Shown here piece by piece: positions 1 through 4,852 of a DNA stretch of 6,531 nucleotides. Position numbers and translations under genes: made by a program. Numbering within the stretch: the stretch's first letter is position 1; every line of letters begins with the position of its first letter. The stretch is from Propionibacteriaceae bacterium (lineage in GTDB: Bacteria; Actinomycetota; Actinomycetes; Propionibacteriales; Propionibacteriaceae): NCBI GenBank assembly GCA_003451975.1, contig DMIX01000008.1, forward strand, positions 1 to 6,531, in the 5' to 3' direction. The notes beneath the pieces were generated by a model that was not told the DNA's origin, did not search any database, and saw only the letters and a program-made list of their open reading frames with translations.

Positions 1-600
1 CTGCAGGAAGCGGTTGAACAGCACGAGGCCGTCGGCGCCGGCGTCGATCAGTCGCAACGCGAAGTTGCCGACGCTGGAGAAATGCGGCGACAGCTTCACC
101 GCGACAGGCACATCCACCGCACCGGTCACGGCTTCCACGATCTGAAGGTGACGCAACTCCACCTCGGCCCCGGTCAAGGTGGCATTCCCCGGCACGAAGT
201 AGATGTTGCATTCGATGGCCGAAGCGCCGGCATCGGCGAGCTGTTGGGCGTAGCTGACCCAGGTGCCGGTGTGGGCGGCGTTCAAGCTGGCGATGATCGG
301 GATATCGACGGCTGCGACGCTGCGCTGGACCAGATTGAGGTAGTGGTTGGCCGGATCGACGTCCTGTAGTGGTTCAGGGAAGACACTGGTGGCTTCTGCG
401 GACAGCTCGGCGTAGGAGTCCTCCATGGCGGCGTCGGCGGCAGCATCTCGCAGCAGCTTTTCAGCGAACATCGAGTGCATCACGAGGGCGCCCACGCCGG
501 TGTCAGCGAGCCGCTTCACCTCGTCGACATTCTGAGTGAGCGGACCTGCAGAAGCGACGAGGGGGCTTCGCAACTCCATTCCGAGGTAGACGGTGTCCAT
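1..600 (-). CDS. Dihydroorotate dehydrogenase-like FMN protein (3' end outside window)
   Basis: This is an open frame of 200 codons from an ATG whose complement lies at 598-600. It has no stop before the left edge, so about the last third of a usual 320-340-residue protein is missing. The translation begins MDTVYLGMELRSPLVASAGP, typical of the DHOD-like (beta/alpha)8 flavoproteins, a cytoplasmic FMN-binding fold. Visible family segments are SAGP (17-20), ASLN (104-107), ECNIYFVP (130-137), TGAEVE (143-148), VAVKLSP (166-172, with the FMN-contacting Lys169) and GLVLFNRF (191-198). A purine-rich GAAGGGAAG lies 6 nt before the ATG and supports this start. In true class 1 DHODs the segment after the conserved Asn reads N-L-S-C-P-N with a Cys or Ser catalytic base. 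Here it reads N-I-Y-F-V-P, so the base is absent. That fits the DHOD-like branch often found beside pyruvate:flavodoxin oxidoreductase genes rather than a pyrimidine-synthesis PyrD. The true substrate is unknown. Family assignment is firm, function is not. Confidence 0.9.
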   Translation of the reverse strand, partial: MDTVYLGMELRSPLVASAGPLTQNVDEVKRLADTGVGALVMHSMFAEKLLRDAAADAAMEDSYAELSAEATSVFPEPLQDVDPANHYLNLVQRSVAAVDIPIIASLNAAHTGTWVSYAQQLADAGASAIECNIYFVPGNATLTGAEVELRHLQIVEAVTGAVDVPVAVKLSPHFSSVGNFALRLIDAGADGLVLFNRFLQ

Positions 601-698
601 GCTTGATCTTCCCTTCCGTGTCGCGGTGCCCTGAGCGTTCGGTCGGTGGCGTTGTGAAGCTGACCCGCGGCGGTTGAACACCACTCGGCTGTCATGAC

Positions 699-745
699 CA
701 TCATGGCGAAATACGACCGGCAATACTGGGAGTTTCGCCAAGATG
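699..745. repeat. 13-bp inverted repeat, possible operator
   Basis: The left arm CATCATGGCGAAA (699-711) and right arm TTTCGCCAAGATG (733-745) are complementary at 12 of 13 positions, with a single mismatch at 741. They are separated by 21 nt. The centre-to-centre distance of the arms is 34 bp, close to three helical turns, so a dimeric or tetrameric regulator could bind both on one DNA face. The dyad centre at about 722 is roughly 64 bp before the start of transcription inferred for the hydrolase, a position usual for activator sites. It could also act on the divergent flavoprotein gene. With a 21-nt loop and no T tract, a terminator is less likely. The regulator is not identified. Confidence 0.5.
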
Positions 746-773
746 CTGACCGGTTCTGAACAGATTCGGGTGC

Positions 774-779
774 TAGCGT
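774..779 (+). promoter_or_regulatory. Putative -10 box of the hydrolase gene
   Basis: TAGCGT at 774-779 is preceded by TGC, giving an extended -10 element of the TGN-TANNNT form used by actinobacterial housekeeping sigma factors. No strong -35 hexamer sits 16-18 nt upstream, which is common for extended -10 promoters. Transcription would start near 786 and leave a leader of about 27 nt that includes the Shine-Dalgarno-like GGAAAG at 801-806. Confidence 0.45.
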
Positions 780-812
780 CGAGCGCGACACTTCCCGAAC
801 GGAAAGCACTCA

Positions 813-1799
813 ATGAGCAACGCCAACGACGTGGCGGCCTTTCGCAGATGGTTGCCGATGCCCGCGCTGCCTTCGAGCAATCAGCGACCGGCCAGCAGCC
901 CGGACCAGGCCCGCGAGCGCTTCGCCGAACTCTTGGCAACAGACGACGGTATCGGTGAGGCGACGCGCGCCAAGCTGTTCGAGCCTGAAGCCGAAGCCCG
1001 TGCCACCGTGGTGCTGTGGCACGGCTTCACCAATGCGCCTTCCCAGTTCACGCTGGTCGCTGAAGCGTTGGCCGCTCAAGGTTTTCGTGTGTTGCTGCCG
1101 CGGATGCCTCTCCATGGGAGGGCCGATGTGCTCAACCGGGATCTGGGGGAGTTGACGGTTACGCAGCTGCTCGATCACGCGGATGCCTGCATGGATATCG
1201 CCGCAGGGTTCCCCGAACCGATCTGGGTCGGCGGCCTGTCTGCTGGCGCGACGTTAGCCGCCTGGGCGGCGGCGAATCGGTCGCGAGCGACGCGGCTGGT
1301 ATTGGCGGCACCGCTGATCGCTCCGAAGGCCACCCCGATGCCGCTGGTGCGACTCTTTGCCCGCTCTCCCCGGCTTCTCCCGAATGTCTACTACTGGTGG
1401 GATCCGCGCAAGAAGGCCGATCTGCCGGGGAGCCCCTATGCCTATCCCGGGTTTCCGACCCGGGGAATCCTGCCGTTCCTGCAGATCTCGGAGGCGATGT
1501 TCGACCGCTCCGTGGTACCTGGGCATCGGTTGGAACGTGTCGTGCTGATTGCCAATCCTGGTGACTTCGCCATTCGCCGCGATGTTGCCAAGGCCTTCAC
1601 CGAGCAGGTGTTCTTCCCGGTGGCCGAGACCTCCGGTGTCGCGAACCTGGATCCCGAACTGGGATGGATGCACGACTTCGTCGACCCGAACTCGCCAGAC
1701 ACCGGAACCACCGAGCAGGTGGTCGCGGTCTTCTTGGCGGCGTTCGGGGTGGGGAGTCTTGATGCGGACGGCCTGCTCGTGCCGGCCTTGGAGCGGTGA
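813..1799 (+). CDS. Alpha/beta-hydrolase (serine hydrolase, esterase/lysophospholipase-like)
   Basis: This 328-residue protein carries a full alpha/beta-hydrolase catalytic set. HGFTNAP (70-76) follows a hydrophobic strand and forms the oxyanion-hole loop. MPLHGR (98-103) is the usual P-x-H-G segment. G-L-S-A-G (141-145) is the nucleophile elbow with Ser143. Asp251 in IANPGDF is the likely acid, and His287 in LGWMHDF is the likely base, with the usual order and spacing. Residues about 175-230, rich in Pro, Trp and Tyr, would form a lid over the active site and set substrate choice. The first 60 residues have no signal peptide or membrane segment, so the enzyme is expected in the cytoplasm. 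The ATG at 813 is preceded by GGAAAG at 801-806 with 6-nt spacing, which supports this start. It most resembles the serine aminopeptidase/Hydrolase_4 and lysophospholipase group. The natural ester, amide or lipid substrate cannot be read from the sequence. The next gene starts 43 bp downstream but has its own promoter. Confidence 0.9.
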   Translation: MSNANDVAAFRRWLPMPALPSSNQRPASSPDQARERFAELLATDDGIGEATRAKLFEPEAEARATVVLWHGFTNAPSQFTLVAEALAAQGFRVLLPRMPLHGRADVLNRDLGELTVTQLLDHADACMDIAAGFPEPIWVGGLSAGATLAAWAAANRSRATRLVLAAPLIAPKATPMPLVRLFARSPRLLPNVYYWWDPRKKADLPGSPYAYPGFPTRGILPFLQISEAMFDRSVVPGHRLERVVLIANPGDFAIRRDVAKAFTEQVFFPVAETSGVANLDPELGWMHDFVDPNSPDTGTTEQVVAVFLAAFGVGSLDADGLLVPALER

Positions 1800-1830
1800 G
1801 GATTTCGCTACTTCGGACCGTGGCGACCGG

Positions 1831-1836
1831 TAGCCT
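1831..1836 (+). promoter_or_regulatory. Putative -10 box for leaderless galM transcript
   Basis: TAGCCT at 1831-1836 lies 6 nt before the GTG start codon at 1843. Transcription would therefore start at or within a base or two of that GTG. No Shine-Dalgarno sequence is present upstream of the GTG. This is the arrangement of leaderless actinobacterial genes, where a 5'-terminal AUG or GUG is read directly by the ribosome. No good -35 hexamer is visible. A second GTG at 1841 is out of frame. Confidence 0.55.
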
Positions 1837-1842
1837 CGCGGT

Positions 1843-2781
1843 GTGAACACCCCGATCAGGCTGCACCGTGGCGGCTTCGCACTCACCCTGCTCCCGCTGG
1901 GAGCCACCCTGCACGGTTTCGATGTTGCGCTGCCCGATGGGTCCTGGCGAAATGTCGTGGTCTCCCGTGACGATCCCGATGCCGTGCATTCCAGCTATCT
2001 GGGCGCCAGCGTGGGACGCTGCGCGAATCGGATCGGCCATGCGCGTTTCGAGCTGGACGGTCGCAGCTATCGCCTTCTGGCCAACGAGGGTGACAACCAT
2101 CTTCATGGCGGCCCGGGTGGGTTCTCCGAGCGAATCTGGCAGGTGGCCGAGGTCACCGAGAACTCGGCCACCTTCACCCTGGTCAGCGAGGATGGCGATC
2201 AGGGCTATCCGGGTCGAGTCGTAGCCCGCGCCACCTACACGGTGGGAGACGATGGCGCCGAGGTCGTCTACCGTGCTCGCACTGATGCCGCCACCCCGGT
2301 GAATCTCACGTCGCACCCCTACTTTCGATTGGGCGGTACGTCGATCGACGACCACCGCGTGACGATGCCGGCCTCGGCCTACACCCCGGTTGATGCAGCC
2401 ATGATTCCAACAGGGGAGACTCGTGCGGTGACCGGCACCGCGTTGGACTTCCGTGCCGGCGCGATGGTGAAGCAGGCCTGCACGGCGGCAGTGTCCGCCG
2501 GGCTCGACGCGAATGGCGGTATCGATCACAACTTCGTGGTTGACGGATCCGGGTGGCGTGAGCAGGTGCGGCTGGACGGGCCTGATGGCCTCACACTGCG
2601 GGTGCTCAGCGATGCTCCGGCCGTCCAGCTCTATTCGGGGGAACTGATCGGCCGCGCGGGCTTGGCGATCGAGCCGCAGGGCTTCCCCGATGCTCCCAAT
2701 CATGCGAGCTTCCCCTCCGTGATCCTGCACCCCGGGCAGGAATACCTGCGGCGGATTCGGTGGTCGTTCAGCCACGCGTGA
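1843..2781 (+). CDS. galM: Aldose 1-epimerase (mutarotase)
   Basis: This protein interconverts the alpha and beta anomers of glucose, galactose and related aldoses, the first step in feeding galactose to the Leloir pathway. It is cytoplasmic, with no signal peptide. At 312 residues it is slightly shorter than the usual 330-350. Family landmarks occur in order: GRCANRI (59-64), NHLHGGPGGF (85-94, with His88), SEDGDQGYPG (115-124), NLTSHPYFRLGG (154-165, with His158), GIDHNF (226-231, with Asp228), PAVQLYSG (259-266) and IEPQGFPDAPN (276-286, with Glu277). By comparison with characterised GalM enzymes, Glu277 is the catalytic base, and His88 and His158 bind the sugar and act as acid. All are present, so the enzyme should be active. 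The GTG at 1843 is preferred because the family N-terminus begins here and a -10 box lies 6 nt upstream. No other galactose genes are visible nearby, so its sugar substrate and metabolic context remain open. Confidence 0.95.
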   Translation: MNTPIRLHRGGFALTLLPLGATLHGFDVALPDGSWRNVVVSRDDPDAVHSSYLGASVGRCANRIGHARFELDGRSYRLLANEGDNHLHGGPGGFSERIWQVAEVTENSATFTLVSEDGDQGYPGRVVARATYTVGDDGAEVVYRARTDAATPVNLTSHPYFRLGGTSIDDHRVTMPASAYTPVDAAMIPTGETRAVTGTALDFRAGAMVKQACTAAVSAGLDANGGIDHNFVVDGSGWREQVRLDGPDGLTLRVLSDAPAVQLYSGELIGRAGLAIEPQGFPDAPNHASFPSVILHPGQEYLRRIRWSFSHA

Positions 2782-2848
2782 TCACGAGACGCGCTCGCTC
2801 CCGAGAGAAGCGATGGCAAGAACGCTGTACGCGCCCAGCTGTGCTCAC

Positions 2849-2854
2849 TAGACT
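2849..2854 (+). promoter_or_regulatory. Putative -10 box of the channel gene
   Basis: TAGACT at 2849-2854 fits the TANNNT consensus. A weak -35-like TGTACG lies at 2826-2831, 17 nt upstream. Transcription would start near 2861, leaving a leader of about 21 nt that contains the Shine-Dalgarno sequence AGGGGG at 2872-2877, 4 nt before the ATG at 2882. This would make the channel gene independent of galM. Confidence 0.45.
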
Positions 2855-2881
2855 GCCCCATCATCGAGGCCAGGGGGCGAC

Positions 2882-4759
2882 ATGGGTGCACCGACATTTT
2901 CCGAGCGCCTGCGGTATTGGTTCGACAACTGGATGGCGCGCGGCACTCTGGCCCTGATGGGGTTGCTCGCACTGGCCACCATTGCACTGGTGGTCGTCAT
3001 CGGTACCATCGCCTTCCTGCTGCACGCCTATCCCGAAGACAGTGCTGAAGGTGACCTGATCGATATCTGGTGGGGCGGGCTGATGCGCACCTTGGATCCC
3101 GGCACCATGGGTGGCGATGCCGGGTGGGGCTTCCGGGCGTTCATGTTGCTGATCACTATCGGAGGCCTGATCATCGTGGCCAGCCTCATCGGCATCATTT
3201 CCGGTGCCTTCGACGACAAGGTTGCGGCGCTGCGCAAGGGACATTCGCGGGTTTTGGAGCACAACCACTCACTAATCCTGGGGTGGAGCGACAAAGTGCC
3301 TGAGATCGTCAATGAGCTGGCGATAGCCAACGAATCGGAGGGTCGGGCCCGCGTCGTCATCGTCGCCGAGCGCGACAAGGTGGAGATGGATGAGCTGATC
3401 AAGGCGCGATGCCGAAATCTGGGCGGAACGCGGGTGATCACCCGAAGTGGGGATCCGAAATCCATGGCGGATCTCACCTTGGGTAGCCCGCAATGGGCAC
3501 GCAGCATTGTGCTGGTTGCCCCGGAGGGGTCACCCGATCCAGATTCGGATGTCATCAAGACAGCACTGGCGCTGACCAATAACCCTGATCGGCCCACGTC
3601 GGCGTACCACATCGTTGCTGAATTGAGTGAGTCGGAGAACCTGGAGGTGGCTCGACTGGCCGGTGGCGAAGAAGTCCACTGGGTGCTTGGCAGTGAAGTG
3701 ATTGGGCGGATCACCGTGCAGAGCTGTCGGCAGTCGGGCCTGTCGGTCGTCTATCAGGAGTTCCTGGATTTCGAGGGCGATGAGCTGTACTTCACCACGC
3801 AACCGACCTTGACCGGGAAGACCTATTTCGAAACACAGGTCGCGTTCAACAAGTGCACGGCTGTCGGCGTGGTGATAGACGGACAACCCGCAATCAATCC
3901 GCCTGCTGATCTGGTCATTGCCGACGGTGACCAGATCATTGTGATCGCAGCCGACGACAGCGAGATTTCTTTGGGCGCGATCCCGGACACCATTGACACT
4001 GCGCCCATCGTGCCGGGCCGCCCCATCGTGAACCCGCCGGAGCGGACCCTGATTCTGGGAATCAACTCGACGCTCCCGGTGATGGTGGCAGAGCTGGACG
4101 AGTATGTGAGCGAAGGCTCGGTGGTCACGGTCGTCAATGACGGTGGGATGCCGGTCATGCCGGAGTTGACCAGCATCCGCATCACCCACCTGCTGGGGGA
4201 TCCCACGCGCCGCGCGGTGTTGGACAGCCTGGATGTGGGCAGCTACGACCACATCATTCTGCTGGCCGATACCAGCCACCACGACTCAGCTCGCGCCGAC
4301 AATCGCACCCTGGTGACGCTGCTCCACTTGCGCGACCTGGCCGATAGGTTGGACCTGCACCTGAACATCGTCAGTGAGATGTTGGACGACGCCAACAGGG
4401 AGCTGGCTGAAGTCGCCCGCGCCGACGATCTGATCGTCAGTGACAAACTTGTTGCCCTCTTGCTGTCGCAGATCTCGGAGAACCGGGGGCTGGCCGGGGT
4501 CTTCGCAATGCTCTTTCAAGCGGAGGGCAGCGAGGTGTATTTGCGGCCAGCCGACCAGTACCTGCGTCTCGGCGAACCGGTCACCTTTTACACGGCCCTG
4601 GAAGCAGCGCGCCGCCGCGGCGAGACCGCCATCGGCTACCGGATCGCCGAGCACGCCCACAACAGCCACGAGGCCTACGGAGTTCGACTGAACCCCGAAA
4701 AGGGTGAGTTGATCACCTTCGCCGCCGAAGACCGGCTGATCGTGCTGGCCGAGAACTGA
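2882..4759 (+). CDS. CASTOR/POLLUX-like ion channel with two RCK-type domains
   Basis: This 625-residue membrane protein is a bacterial relative of the plant nuclear-envelope channels CASTOR and POLLUX/DMI1. A first membrane helix spans about 22-48, a re-entrant pore segment about 60-82, and a second membrane helix about 84-108. That gives a two-helix pore unit that should assemble as a tetramer. The pore segment reads MRTLDPGTMGGDAGWGFR (68-85) and contains no K+-channel TVGYG filter. The cytoplasmic part begins with family hallmarks DDKVAALRKG (111-120), NHSLILGWSDK (128-138), LAIANES (146-152) and VIVAERDKVEM (159-169). The first RCK-type nucleotide-binding lobe covers about 128-270, with a C-lobe at about 290-365. 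A second such lobe covers about 387-545, followed by a final lobe ending VLAEN. Both Rossmann-like loops lack the classical GxGxxG, so the ligand may be an ion or another small molecule rather than NAD. AGGGGG at 2872-2877 supports the ATG. Such proteins are sometimes mislabelled as NAD-binding lipoproteins. The family is secure; ion selectivity and ligand are unknown. Confidence 0.92.
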   Translation: MGAPTFSERLRYWFDNWMARGTLALMGLLALATIALVVVIGTIAFLLHAYPEDSAEGDLIDIWWGGLMRTLDPGTMGGDAGWGFRAFMLLITIGGLIIVASLIGIISGAFDDKVAALRKGHSRVLEHNHSLILGWSDKVPEIVNELAIANESEGRARVVIVAERDKVEMDELIKARCRNLGGTRVITRSGDPKSMADLTLGSPQWARSIVLVAPEGSPDPDSDVIKTALALTNNPDRPTSAYHIVAELSESENLEVARLAGGEEVHWVLGSEVIGRITVQSCRQSGLSVVYQEFLDFEGDELYFTTQPTLTGKTYFETQVAFNKCTAVGVVIDGQPAINPPADLVIADGDQIIVIAADDSEISLGAIPDTIDTAPIVPGRPIVNPPERTLILGINSTLPVMVAELDEYVSEGSVVTVVNDGGMPVMPELTSIRITHLLGDPTRRAVLDSLDVGSYDHIILLADTSHHDSARADNRTLVTLLHLRDLADRLDLHLNIVSEMLDDANRELAEVARADDLIVSDKLVALLLSQISENRGLAGVFAMLFQAEGSEVYLRPADQYLRLGEPVTFYTALEAARRRGETAIGYRIAEHAHNSHEAYGVRLNPEKGELITFAAEDRLIVLAEN

Positions 4760-4772
4760 GGCCCGTCCGCCG

Positions 4773-4852
4773 CTGCAACCAAACGCCCCGGATTCATGAG
4801 ATCCGCCGCGAGTCGCGGCGTCATTCGGTGAATCGAGGACGTTTGGTTGCGG
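4773..4852. terminator. Concentric palindrome between convergent genes, probable bidirectional terminator
   Basis: The 93-bp gap between the channel stop (4757-4759) and the minus-strand CydC stop (complement of 4853-4855) is nearly filled by nested inverted repeats. The outer arms are GCAACCAAACG (4775-4785) and CGTTTGGTTGC (4840-4850), 11 perfect pairs that extend by a U-G and a C-G pair in RNA. The middle arms are GATTCA (4791-4796) and TGAATC (4829-4834). The inner arms are CGCCGCG (4804-4810) and CGCGGCG (4814-4820) with a 3-nt loop. All three pairs share an axis at about 4812. Its place between converging genes suggests termination for both. Neither side has a long T tract, which is common for actinobacterial hairpin terminators but leaves other roles possible, such as a dispersed palindromic repeat. 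Confidence 0.6.

Larger units (their letters stand above)
601..812. other. Divergent intergenic region
   Basis: This 212-bp stretch separates the minus-strand flavoprotein from the plus-strand hydrolase. It should hold promoters for both directions. It contains the 13-bp inverted repeat at 699-745 and a plausible plus-strand -10 box at 774-779. On the minus strand I see a good ribosome-binding site close to the flavoprotein ATG, but no hexamer matching TANNNT with a convincing -35 partner, so that promoter is unplaced. Short open frames crossing the region lack codon bias and run out of frame into the real genes. I see no small RNA or small protein that I can support. Confidence 0.6.

Noticed and set aside
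10..680. Direct repeat GCGGTTGAACA at 10-20 and 670-680
   Set aside because: An 11-base match is expected several times by chance in a window this long, and the first copy is explained by coding sequence.
792..804. Small hairpin TTCC-CGAAC-GGAA overlapping the hydrolase Shine-Dalgarno sequence
   Set aside because: Four base pairs with two A-T pairs are too weak to claim as a translational switch, and such a match is expected by chance.
516..809. 97-codon minus-strand frame spanning the divergent intergenic region
   Set aside because: It enters the flavoprotein gene in the wrong frame, has no convincing ribosome-binding site or domain, and would cover both the inverted repeat and the hydrolase promoter.
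1597..2775. Long open frame of 392 codons antisense to galM and the end of the hydrolase gene
   Set aside because: The opposite strand encodes a complete, motif-rich GalM. The antisense product is rich in Arg, Pro, Gly and His with no recognisable domain, as expected for a shadow frame in GC-rich DNA.
3530..4282. 250-codon minus-strand frame opposite the channel RCK domains
   Set aside because: The plus strand encodes a continuous CASTOR/POLLUX-family sequence here. The antisense composition is typical of a shadow frame.
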